Of a DNA stretch of 5,278 bases, positions 1-5,278 are shown piece by piece. How positions within the stretch are numbered: the first letter of the stretch is position 1; every line of letters begins with the position of its first letter. The notes below the pieces were generated by a model, which made no database searches, was not told the DNA's origin, and saw only the letters and a program-made list of their open reading frames with translations. This stretch comes from Comamonadaceae bacterium (GTDB lineage: Bacteria > Pseudomonadota > Gammaproteobacteria > Burkholderiales > Burkholderiaceae_C): assembly GCA_947466165.1 (NCBI GenBank), contig CANIDW010000138.1, positions 1 to 5,278 of the forward strand, in the 5' to 3' direction. The position numbers and the translations under genes were made by a program.

Positions 1-129
1 GAACTCGCCAAGTCCTTTGGTGGCACCGATGGACCCAAGTATGTAAACGGTGTGCTCAACGGTCTCGCTCCCCAACTGCGCGCTTTGGAAGTCGAAGCTG
101 ACCGCGCCAAAGGCAAAGCGCAGCACTGA
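1..129 (+). CDS. nusB: Transcription antitermination factor NusB, C-terminal end (5' truncated)
   Basis: The first 42 codons visible, read in frame 1 and ending in TGA, encode the tail of NusB. The recognisable piece is [19 protein letters not shown], which matches the conserved last helices of the family (usual form AKxFGxxDxxKYVNGVLD). NusB binds boxA RNA together with NusE (ribosomal protein S10) and promotes antitermination of rRNA operons in the cytoplasm. After the conserved helix there is a charged tail of about 20 residues ([17 protein letters not shown] at the end), typical of the variable NusB C terminus. Most of the gene lies upstream of the window. The next gene starts 10 bases after the stop, so the two are probably co-transcribed. 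The family call is strong despite the short length because the motif is distinctive. Confidence 0.9.
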   Translation, partial: ELAKSFGGTDGPKYVNGVLNGLAPQLRALEVEADRAKGKAQH

Positions 130-139
130 CCAACGACTG

Positions 140-1363
140 ATGATAAAAATCGCCCAGCGCGCGCAACGCATTGAGCCCTTCTATGTGATGGAGGTGGCCA
201 AAGCTGCCTCTGCGCTGGCGGCACAGTTTGCCGGCAGCAGCCGGCCGATGATTTTTTTGAACATCGGCGAGCCTGACTTCAGCGCACCGCCGCTGGTGCA
301 AGAAGCTGCAGCGCGCGCCATCGCGCAAGGCGACACACAGTACACGCAGGCCACCGGCTTGCCGGCGCTGCGAGAAAAAATCAGCGAGTGGTACGCCAGC
401 CGCTTTGGCGTCAATGTCGCACCAAGCCGCATCATCGTCACGGCAGGCGCCTCGGCGGCACTGCACCTGGCTTGCCTGGCCCTGATCGAAGCGGGCGACG
501 AGATCCTGATGCCGGACCCGAGCTATCCCTGCAACCGGCATTTTGTGGGTGCTGCAGAGGGCCGCTCCACCTTGATACCGACCACGGCGGCTGAACGCTT
601 TCAGCTCACTGCTGACAAGGTTGCCGCCGCCTGGGGCGCGCAGACACGCGGCGTGCTGCTGGCCTCGCCTTCGAATCCAACCGGCACCTCAATAGCGCCC
701 GACGAATTGCAGCGCCTGCACAGCCTGGTGCACAGCCGCGGCGGCATCACGCTCATGGACGAGATTTACCTGGGCCTGAGCTACGAAGAACGCTTTGGCC
801 AGACGGCGCTGGCCATGCCCGGAGAGCTGGGCCGGAGCATCATCAGCGTCAACAGTTTTTCCAAGTACTTCAATATGACGGGCTGGCGACTCGGCTGGCT
901 GGTGGTGCCCGAGGCGCTGGCCCCGGTGATCGAGCGCATGGCGCAAAATCTTTTCATCTGCCCGAGCACGGTGGCGCAACATGCGGCGCTGGCCTGTTTT
1001 GAACCCGAGAGCCTGGCCGAGTATGAACGCCGCCGCGCCGAGTTCAAAGCCAGGCGCGACTACTTCATTCCGGAACTCAACCGCCTGGGCTTGACAGTGC
1101 CTGTGATGCCTGACGGCGCTTTTTACGCCTACGCCGATTGCAGCGACGCCGTACAGAAACTGGGACTGCGCAGCGGTCAGCCGGACGGCACCGGCGGCAG
1201 CTGGGACTTTGCTTTTGAACTCATGCAGCGTGCGCACCTGGCTGTGGCGCCAGGCCGCGACTTCGGCCAGGCTGCGCCGGCCAAGTACATCCGGTTTTCA
1301 ACTGCCAGCTCAATGATGCATCTGCAAGAAGCCGTAGCACGCCTGGAGGCGATTCTTGGCTAA
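140..1363 (+). CDS. Fold-type I PLP-dependent aminotransferase (class I/II), 407 aa, substrate unknown
   Basis: A complete aminotransferase of the aspartate aminotransferase superfamily. Such enzymes move an amino group between an amino acid and a 2-oxo acid in the cytoplasm. Visible motifs, numbered from the ATG at 140, are NIGEPDF (41-47), SNPTGT (178-183, with the PLP-contacting Asn179), DEIY (207-210, Asp207 to the pyridine nitrogen and Tyr210), SFSKYFNMTGWRLGW with the Schiff-base Lys242 and phosphate-binding Arg250, and KYIRFS with the carboxylate-binding Arg385. All expected catalytic residues are present, so it should be active. The open frame extends upstream to 50, but those 30 codons overlap nusB and are not family-like. 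I chose ATG 140 because homologues begin shortly before the IEPFYVMEV segment. No clear Shine-Dalgarno precedes it, so it may depend on coupling to nusB termination 10 bases upstream. An AspC-, AlaT/AlaC-like or other specificity cannot be told apart here. Confidence 0.93.
   Translation: MIKIAQRAQRIEPFYVMEVAKAASALAAQFAGSSRPMIFLNIGEPDFSAPPLVQEAAARAIAQGDTQYTQATGLPALREKISEWYASRFGVNVAPSRIIVTAGASAALHLACLALIEAGDEILMPDPSYPCNRHFVGAAEGRSTLIPTTAAERFQLTADKVAAAWGAQTRGVLLASPSNPTGTSIAPDELQRLHSLVHSRGGITLMDEIYLGLSYEERFGQTALAMPGELGRSIISVNSFSKYFNMTGWRLGWLVVPEALAPVIERMAQNLFICPSTVAQHAALACFEPESLAEYERRRAEFKARRDYFIPELNRLGLTVPVMPDGAFYAYADCSDAVQKLGLRSGQPDGTGGSWDFAFELMQRAHLAVAPGRDFGQAAPAKYIRFSTASSMMHLQEAVARLEAILG
1345..1349 (+). 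promoter_or_regulatory. Shine-Dalgarno GGAGG deciding the TTG start of ybgC
   Basis: A perfect GGAGG lies inside the last codons of the aminotransferase gene, six bases before TTG at 1356. There is no in-frame ATG between it and the conserved EDTDAGG motif of YbgC. This site is therefore the main support for the unusual start codon. Confidence 0.8.
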
Positions 1364-1787
1364 GCCGGCGCTTCCCCCTTTCAGCTGGACGCTGAGAATT
1401 TACTGGGAAGACACAGACGCCGGCGGCATCGTTTTTTATGCCAACTACCTGAAATTTTTTGAGCGTGCGCGCACCGAGTGGTTGCGCTCGCTGGGCATTG
1501 AGCAGCAGGCTTTGCGCGCGCAAAGCGGCGGCATGTTCATCGTCAGTCAAACCCAGGTGCGTCACTTGTTACCATGTCGACTGGACGATGAAATCATCGT
1601 GACTGCCGGGCTGCTTGAGAGCGGGCGCGCCTCCATGACGATACAGCAGCAGGCTTTTTTGAAAACGCCTGGCCAGCCGCAATTGCTGGCCGAAGCCAGC
1701 ATCCGCATCGGCTGGGTCAACGCCACCAGCCTCAAACCCGCACGCTTACCTGCTTCTATTTTGGACAGTCTGGAGAACCGCTCATGA
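1356..1787 (+). CDS. ybgC: Tol-Pal-associated acyl-CoA thioesterase YbgC (hotdog fold)
   Basis: A 143-residue protein of the 4-hydroxybenzoyl-CoA thioesterase family, close to the usual YbgC length of 130-145. The signature is YWEDTDAGGIVFYANYLKFF at residues 16-35, followed by ERARTEWLR. By alignment with 4-hydroxybenzoyl-CoA thioesterase, Asp21 (second Asp of DTD) is the likely catalytic residue. Known YbgC enzymes hydrolyse acyl-CoA thioesters in the cytoplasm and have been linked to phospholipid metabolism; the gene usually heads the tol-pal cluster, as it does here. Translation most likely begins at TTG 1356, supported by GGAGG six bases upstream. The start overlaps the aminotransferase end by 8 bases, and the TGA overlaps the tolQ start as ATGA. 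Both junctions suggest translational coupling. No truncation or odd composition is seen. The exact acyl substrate is not deducible. Confidence 0.93.
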   Translation: MAKPALPPFSWTLRIYWEDTDAGGIVFYANYLKFFERARTEWLRSLGIEQQALRAQSGGMFIVSQTQVRHLLPCRLDDEIIVTAGLLESGRASMTIQQQAFLKTPGQPQLLAEASIRIGWVNATSLKPARLPASILDSLENRS

Positions 1788-2476
1788 ACCAAGATCTTTC
1801 AATCATCCATCTCATCCTCAACGCCAGCTGGGTGGTGCAAGCCGTGGTTGCGCTGCTGGTGGCTATCTCGATAGCCAGCTGGGCCGCCATCTTCCGCAAA
1901 ATCGTGGCACTGCGCCGCGTGGCAGCGCTCAACGACGAGTTTGACCGCGACTTCTGGTCGGGCACCAGCCTCAACGAGTTGTTTGCCGCCGCCACGCAAA
2001 ACGCCCGCGGCACCGGCCCGATGGAACGCATTTTTGCCAGCGGCATGCGGGAGTTTCAAAAATTGCGTGAACGCCGTGTGCTGGACACCGGCGCCTTGCT
2101 CGACGGCGCGCGCCGCGCCATGCGTGCCAGCTACCAGCGAGAGCTCGACAGTATTGAATCCAACCTGTCTTTTCTGGCGACTGTCGGCTCTGTCTCGCCT
2201 TACATCGGGCTCTTCGGCACCGTCTGGGGGATCATGCACGCCTTCACCGGCCTGGCTGCACTCGAGCAAGTCACGCTGGCCAGTGTGGCGCCCGGGATTG
2301 CCGAAGCCCTGGTGGCCACGGCCATCGCCCTGTTCGCCGCCATACCGGCCGTGGTCGCCTACAACCGGTTTGCGCACGACATTGACCGCGTGGCCAACAA
2401 GCTCGAGACCTTCATCGAAGAGTTCTCCAACATCCTGCAGCGCAACCTGGGCGCGCAGTCAGCCTCCGGCCACTGA
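1784..2476 (+). CDS. tolQ: Tol-Pal system proton-channel subunit TolQ
   Basis: A 230-residue inner-membrane protein of the TolQ/ExbB/MotA family and of normal length. Three membrane segments are visible at about 13-38, 128-152 and 165-192, with the long cytoplasmic loop between the first two. The family signature [20 protein letters not shown] lies at 131-150. Thr146 in the second segment and Thr179 in the third (EALVATA) correspond to the polar residues lining the ExbB/TolQ pore. TolQ forms an oligomer around a TolR dimer and uses the proton motive force to energise TolA during cell constriction and for outer-membrane integrity. The start at 1784 overlaps the ybgC stop in an ATGA junction and has GGAG at 1772-1775 eight bases upstream. 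ExbB is the main alternative, but the ybgC/tolR/tolA neighbours settle it as TolQ. Confidence 0.96.
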   Translation: MNQDLSIIHLILNASWVVQAVVALLVAISIASWAAIFRKIVALRRVAALNDEFDRDFWSGTSLNELFAAATQNARGTGPMERIFASGMREFQKLRERRVLDTGALLDGARRAMRASYQRELDSIESNLSFLATVGSVSPYIGLFGTVWGIMHAFTGLAALEQVTLASVAPGIAEALVATAIALFAAIPAVVAYNRFAHDIDRVANKLETFIEEFSNILQRNLGAQSASGH

Positions 2477-2505
2477 ACCGCCCGCGCCTTCAAGGAGCCC
2501 GACAC

Positions 2506-2940
2506 ATGCCAGCAGTCAACTCACGCGGCCGCGGCCGCCGCACCATCAGCGAAATCAACATGGTGCCCTTCATCGACGTGATGCTGGTGCTGCTCATCAT
2601 CTTCATGGTGACTGCGCCGCTGATCACGCCGAGCGTGATTGCCCTGCCCCGCGTCGGTAAAGCGCCGGGCCAGCCGCCCAAACCCATCGAAGTGCTGATC
2701 GACAAAAACAAGGTCATCCAGATCAAGGTGGATGGCACGCCTGTCACCACCCAGCTCAGCGAGGTCGGCAACAGCGTCAAGCGCCTGCAACCGGCCGTGC
2801 CGCAAGGCGAGCAGCCATCGCCCGTGGTGATCAGCGCTGACAAATCCATTCCCTATGAAACCGTGGTCGATGTCATGGATGCGCTGCAACGCGCCGGTGT
2901 TTTGCGAGTAGGCCTGTCGGTGCAAAGCGGCAAAAAGTAA
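2506..2940 (+). CDS. tolR: Tol-Pal system motor subunit TolR (ExbD/TolR family)
   Basis: A 144-residue protein with a short basic cytoplasmic N terminus (RGRGRR, residues 7-12), one membrane helix at about 19-41, and a periplasmic domain, the standard ExbD/TolR layout. The conserved stretch ISEINMVPFIDVMLVLLIIF at 14-33 contains Asp24, equivalent to the essential protonatable Asp23 of E. coli TolR. The periplasmic part ends in the typical VVISADKSIPYETVVDVMDA segment followed by AGVLRVGL. TolR dimerises inside the TolQ ring, couples proton flow to TolA, and binds peptidoglycan in characterised systems. An AAGGAG Shine-Dalgarno at 2492-2497 sits eight bases before ATG 2506. The gene begins 29 bases after tolQ. 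Confidence 0.96.
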   Translation: MPAVNSRGRGRRTISEINMVPFIDVMLVLLIIFMVTAPLITPSVIALPRVGKAPGQPPKPIEVLIDKNKVIQIKVDGTPVTTQLSEVGNSVKRLQPAVPQGEQPSPVVISADKSIPYETVVDVMDALQRAGVLRVGLSVQSGKK

Positions 2941-2955
2941 AAGCACCTGAACCAG

Positions 2956-3816
2956 ATGCCCATTGTCGATGACCGTTCAGACCTAGCGCCCCGCGCCGAA
3001 CCGGGTGCGCTGCGCGCGTTCAGCCTGGCCATGCTGGTGCATTTGTTGCTGCTGACCGCGCTGACCTGGGGCGTGAGTTGGAAAAGCAAAGACCTGTCCC
3101 TGAGTTTCGAAGCCGAACTCTGGTCCGCCTTGCCGCAGGAAGCCGCACCGCCACTGGAGGCACCCCCGACGCCGCCCGCGCCGGTAGCGCCACCCGTACC
3201 CCCGCCACCAGCGCCACCGCCCAAGGCTGAAGCCGTACCCGATGCAGACATTGCCATTGAGCGCGAAAAAAAACGCCTGGCCGACGAGAAAAAGAAAGCC
3301 CAAGCCCTGACCGAAAAAGCTGAAAAAGCCAAAAAAATAGAAGAGGCCAAAAAACTCGCTGAAGCCAAAGCGGCCAACGAAGCGAAAGCTGAAGCCAAAA
3401 AACTGGCTGCTCAAAAAGAGCAACTGACCAAAAAAGAAGCTGCGCTGGAGGCCAAACAACGCAAAGAAAACATGGACCGTATCAACGCGCAGCTCGGTGC
3501 CACCGGCGCGGAAGACGCCAAGGGCTCAGCCCAGAAAGCCAGCGGCCCATCGGCCAGTTACGGCAGCAAGGTACGCGCCAAGGTCAAACCCAACATCGTC
3601 TTCACTGAAGACATTGCGGGCAACCCTGTCGCCGAAGTGGAAGTGCGCACCACGCCGGGCGGCAGCATCACCAGCCAGCGTCTGGTCAAATCCAGCGGCA
3701 ACAAGGCTTGGGATGATGCCGTGATCAAGGCCATCATCCGTACAGAAACCATGCCGCGTGACACCGACGGCCGGGTGCCGACACCACTGATCATCGAGTT
3801 CCGGCCTAAGGACTGA
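2956..3816 (+). CDS. tolA: Cell envelope integrity protein TolA
   Basis: A 286-residue TonB-like envelope-spanning protein, shorter than the E. coli TolA of about 420. It has a cytoplasmic N terminus of about 20 residues, one membrane helix at 21-42 containing the SxxxxLxxH pattern common to TolA/TonB proteins (SLAMLVHLLLL), a proline-rich stretch at 60-90, and a Lys/Ala/Glu-rich helical or coiled-coil rod at about 98-176. The globular C-terminal TolA domain lies at about 202-286 (YGSKVRAKVKPNIVF, then AWDDAVIKAI). TolA links the TolQR motor to TolB and Pal in the periplasm. No cysteines occur, so the disulfide of E. coli TolA domain III is absent. ATG 2956 lies 15 bases after the tolR stop and has no convincing Shine-Dalgarno. 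The next in-frame ATG, at 3031, is inside the membrane helix and less likely. Its C terminus borders a repeat element instead of tolB. Confidence 0.94.
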   Translation: MPIVDDRSDLAPRAEPGALRAFSLAMLVHLLLLTALTWGVSWKSKDLSLSFEAELWSALPQEAAPPLEAPPTPPAPVAPPVPPPPAPPPKAEAVPDADIAIEREKKRLADEKKKAQALTEKAEKAKKIEEAKKLAEAKAANEAKAEAKKLAAQKEQLTKKEAALEAKQRKENMDRINAQLGATGAEDAKGSAQKASGPSASYGSKVRAKVKPNIVFTEDIAGNPVAEVEVRTTPGGSITSQRLVKSSGNKAWDDAVIKAIIRTETMPRDTDGRVPTPLIIEFRPKD

Positions 3817-3833
3817 GGCTTAACTGATCCGTC

Positions 3834-3853
3834 ATCCTCGCGCATGCGGGGAT
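3834..3853. repeat. Left 20-bp palindrome of the element (hairpin, one G-U pair)
   Basis: The sequence reads ATCCTCGC-GCAT-GCGGGGAT, an 8-bp stem with a 4-base loop. A single T-G mismatch would form a wobble pair in + strand RNA. It begins 17 bases after the tolA stop codon. No T-run follows it, so it is not a canonical intrinsic terminator, although it could protect the tolA mRNA 3' end. Confidence 0.7.
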
Positions 3854-3872
3854 CCATGGAATGCGGGGATGG

Positions 3873-3892
3873 ATTCCTGCCTGCGCAGGAAT
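3873..3892. repeat. Right 20-bp palindrome of the element (perfect hairpin)
   Basis: The sequence reads ATTCCTGC-CTGC-GCAGGAAT, a perfect 8-bp stem with a 4-base loop. It has the ATTCC(8-10 bases)GGAAT form of dRS3-type repeats. The base run after it on either strand is not T-rich, so I do not call it a terminator. Confidence 0.8.
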
Positions 3893-3975
3893 GACGAAAG
3901 GGCGCAGGAATGACGAAAGGGCGCTGGGGTTGACAGATGGGCGTTGGGGTTGACAGATGGGGCTGGGTTGATGGC
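3883..3975. repeat. Degenerate tandem array of 19-20-bp units
   Basis: Two exact adjacent 19-bp copies of GCGCAGGAATGACGAAAGG occupy 3883-3901 and 3902-3920. They are followed by two adjacent 20-bp copies, GCGCTGGGGTTGACAGATGG at 3921-3940 and the same with one C-to-T change at 3941-3960. A shortened remnant, GGCTGGGTTGATGG, runs to the dnaE stop. All units share the pattern GCGY.GG..TGAC..A..GG, so they are probably diverged copies of one unit. The first unit overlaps the right arm of the inverted-repeat element, which suggests that the array grew from it by slippage or unequal exchange. No ORF or promoter is credible within it. Confidence 0.85.
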
Positions 3976-5278
3976 TTACTCGTACACCACTTGTACCAAG
4001 CCGCGGTCCGCTTGCGCCATCCAACTGGCCAGGGCGGCATCACTGGGGTAAAACCTGGCGGCTTCGCCCAGTTGCAGCTCTGCGCTGGCGCCTTGGCGGC
4101 GCAGGCTCAGACGCACAGACAGGCCGCGCACCTGTTCGCCCTGCTCGCTGTTTTGGCGCCGGGGCGGAAAGTCTTTGACCAAGCGCGCCACGTCCGGCGC
4201 GCTGCCATTGACGGCCACACGCAGGTATTTGCCGAAGCGGCAGCGGGCTTCTTCAAGGTCCCAGACTTGCGTGACCTTGAGGCGAAAGCCGCCGGCAAAA
4301 CGATCGGGTTGCAAACTGGCTTGCACGATCACCAGCTCGTCGTCCTGGAGCTGGTTTCGGTGTGCATTGAGCACCGCCTCGTCGGCAGTGGCTTCTATCA
4401 CTGCCGTTTTGTCATCGAGTTTGAACAACGCGAGTTTGCCGCGCTGGCCGTTGATGACGCGCAAGTCGGTGACGATGGCAGCGATCAGCTGCGGCTCACG
4501 CGAATCGATCAGGTCTTCAATCTTGCGTTTGGCAAACTGGCGCACTTCGAGCTCGACCTCGTCAAACAAATGGCCCGAGAGGTAAAAGCCGATGGCTGTT
4601 TTCTCATGCGTCAACCGCGTTTTAACGCCCCAGGGCATGGCCTCGACCAGCGGCGGCTCTTGCGTGCTGGCGGCGTGCGAGTCGCTCATGTCAAACAGAC
4701 CGCCCTGGTTGGCATTGGCCTGGGTGGCGGCCGAGAACTCAAAGGCGCGGTCGACCGAACCAAGCAGTTCGGCGCGGTTCAGGTGCAGGTTGTCAAAAGC
4801 GCCGGCCTTGATGAGAGCCTCCACCGTGCGCTTATTGAGCTTGGACTTGTCCACGCGCACGCAAAAGTCATACAGCGAAGTAAACAAGCCGCCTACTTCG
4901 CGCGCCGCAACCATAGCCGCAATGGCTTGCTGGCCGGTGCCCTTGATGGCGCCCAGGCCGTAGCGGATGCTCTTGTCGGTGATGGGCTCGAAGCGGTAGT
5001 TGCCGCGGTTCACGTCCGGCGACTCAAAGCTGAGGCCCATTTTGACGGCGTCACCGAACAAGATCTTGAGCTTGTCAGTGTCGTCCATCTCCACCGTCAT
5101 GTTGGCGCAGAAAAACTCCGCCGTGTAATGCACCTTGAGCCAGGCCGTGTGGTAAGCCAGCAGCGAGTAGGCTGCGGCGTGCGACTTGTTGAAGCCATAG
5201 CCGGCAAAGCGCTCCATCAAGTCAAAGATTTCATCGGCCTTGACTTCATTGATCGCGTTCTTGGCCGCACCGTCGCGA
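3976..5278 (-). CDS. dnaE: DNA polymerase III alpha subunit DnaE, C-terminal portion (5' truncated by window edge)
   Basis: The frame is open from the right edge (first full codon at 5277) to TAA at 3978-3976, giving 433 residues of the replicative polymerase's C-terminal third. It starts with an NAINEVKADEIFDLMERFAG segment followed by YGFNKSHAAAYSLLAYHTAW, the conserved late fingers region of DnaE. Next come a helix-hairpin-helix region at roughly 105-165 (GLGAIKGTGQQAI, then LNKRTVEALIKAGAFD), the beta-clamp motif QGGLF (191-195), an OB fold at about 262-337 (LIAAIVTDLRVINGQRGKLA) and the C-terminal domain that contacts tau in E. coli. The PHP, palm and active-site aspartates lie outside the window. 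A TTG at 5220 is internal and not the start. The gene is convergent with tolA and is not disrupted by the repeat array that abuts its stop. DnaE1 is favoured over DnaE2/ImuC by the clamp motif and the full C-terminal domain. Confidence 0.96.
   Translation of the reverse strand, partial: RDGAAKNAINEVKADEIFDLMERFAGYGFNKSHAAAYSLLAYHTAWLKVHYTAEFFCANMTVEMDDTDKLKILFGDAVKMGLSFESPDVNRGNYRFEPITDKSIRYGLGAIKGTGQQAIAAMVAAREVGGLFTSLYDFCVRVDKSKLNKRTVEALIKAGAFDNLHLNRAELLGSVDRAFEFSAATQANANQGGLFDMSDSHAASTQEPPLVEAMPWGVKTRLTHEKTAIGFYLSGHLFDEVELEVRQFAKRKIEDLIDSREPQLIAAIVTDLRVINGQRGKLALFKLDDKTAVIEATADEAVLNAHRNQLQDDELVIVQASLQPDRFAGGFRLKVTQVWDLEEARCRFGKYLRVAVNGSAPDVARLVKDFPPRRQNSEQGEQVRGLSVRLSLRRQGASAELQLGEAARFYPSDAALASWMAQADRGLVQVVYE
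4693..4707 (-). other. Beta-clamp binding motif QGGLF in DnaE
   Basis: These codons encode QGGLF, fitting the QxxLF clamp-binding consensus. They lie between the helix-hairpin-helix region and the OB fold, where E. coli DnaE carries its internal clamp motif. The assignment follows family knowledge and position; binding itself is inferred. Confidence 0.75.

Larger units (their letters stand above)
3831..3895. repeat. 65-bp inverted-repeat element, dRS3-like, between tolA and dnaE
   Basis: The element starts with GTCATCC and ends with GGAATGAC, and the two ends form an imperfect inverted repeat: about 21 of the outer 27 bases match when one arm is reverse-complemented. Each arm also contains its own 20-bp palindrome (3834-3853 and 3873-3892). 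A direct repeat ATGCGGGGAT occurs at 3844-3853 and 3861-3870. Sequences of this style, which translate as VIPAQAGIH, are dispersed in many proteobacterial genomes. The ATTCC-N-GGAAT core matches the layout of the Neisseria dRS3 repeat. It lies between convergent genes, a usual place for such elements. A role in mRNA 3'-end formation or stability is possible but not shown. Confidence 0.8.

Noticed and set aside
50..139. Upstream extension of the aminotransferase frame by 30 codons from ATG 50
   Set aside because: It overlaps the conserved end of nusB in another frame, and its translation does not resemble aminotransferase N termini. ATG 140 fits the family.
1941..2660. 239-codon open frame on the + strand overlapping tolQ and tolR
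   Set aside because: It is a Pro/Ser/Arg-rich shadow frame produced by high-GC codons; tolQ and tolR are unmistakable in their own frames.
2853..3459. Long minus-strand open frames opposite tolA
   Set aside because: They are low-complexity Phe/Gly/Ala-rich mirrors of the Lys/Ala/Glu/Pro-rich tolA coding sequence and have no family-like features.
3834..3892. Intrinsic terminators for tolA or dnaE
   Set aside because: The hairpins are good, but neither strand has a T-run after the stem. A termination or mRNA-protection role is possible but not supported.
3930..3955. Two TTGACA boxes (3930-3935 and 3950-3955) resembling sigma-70 -35 elements
   Set aside because: They are part of the tandem repeat unit, no -10-like hexamer lies 16-18 bases downstream, and the direction points into the 3' end of dnaE on the opposite strand.
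3831..3975. CRISPR array
   Set aside because: The repeat units are directly adjacent with no unique spacers, and the palindromic element is a dispersed-repeat type.
3806..4043. Minus-strand open frames across the repeat region (VIPAQAGIH-type peptides)
   Set aside because: These are translations of the palindromic repeat and tandem units, a well-known source of false small proteins, and they overlap the dnaE end.

Overview
The window looks like part of a chromosome from a betaproteobacterium, most likely Burkholderiales and perhaps near Comamonadaceae (Rhodoferax or Polaromonas type). The evidence is the high-GC codon use, the protein sequences, and a 20-bp palindromic repeat of a kind common in this class. 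The assignment rests on family recognition; no search was run.

Positions 1-3816 hold a compact gene train on the + strand: the 3' end of nusB, a fold-type I PLP aminotransferase, ybgC, tolQ, tolR and tolA. Gaps are 10, -8, -4, 29 and 15 bases, so one polycistronic mRNA with translational coupling is likely. YbgC, TolQ, TolR and TolA belong to the Tol-Pal envelope system. TolQ and TolR form the proton-driven inner-membrane motor. TolA spans the periplasm to reach TolB and Pal. YbgC is a cytoplasmic acyl-CoA thioesterase of the cluster. The aminotransferase has a complete set of PLP-binding residues, but its substrate cannot be read from the sequence.

Positions 3817-3975 form a non-coding gap between convergent genes, and nearly all of it is repeat. 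A 65-bp inverted-repeat element contains two 20-bp palindromes that resemble the Neisseria dRS3 layout. It runs into a degenerate tandem array of 19- and 20-bp units that appears to have grown from the element's right arm. tolB and pal, which follow tolA in many Gram-negative bacteria, are not here.

Positions 3976-5278 are the 3' part of dnaE (replicative DNA polymerase III alpha subunit) on the - strand, running off the window edge. It retains the end of the fingers region, the helix-hairpin-helix region, a beta-clamp binding motif, the OB fold and the C-terminal domain.

The genes are ordinary housekeeping genes. I found no sign of a novel system. The repeat region and the break in the tol cluster are the parts most worth a second look.
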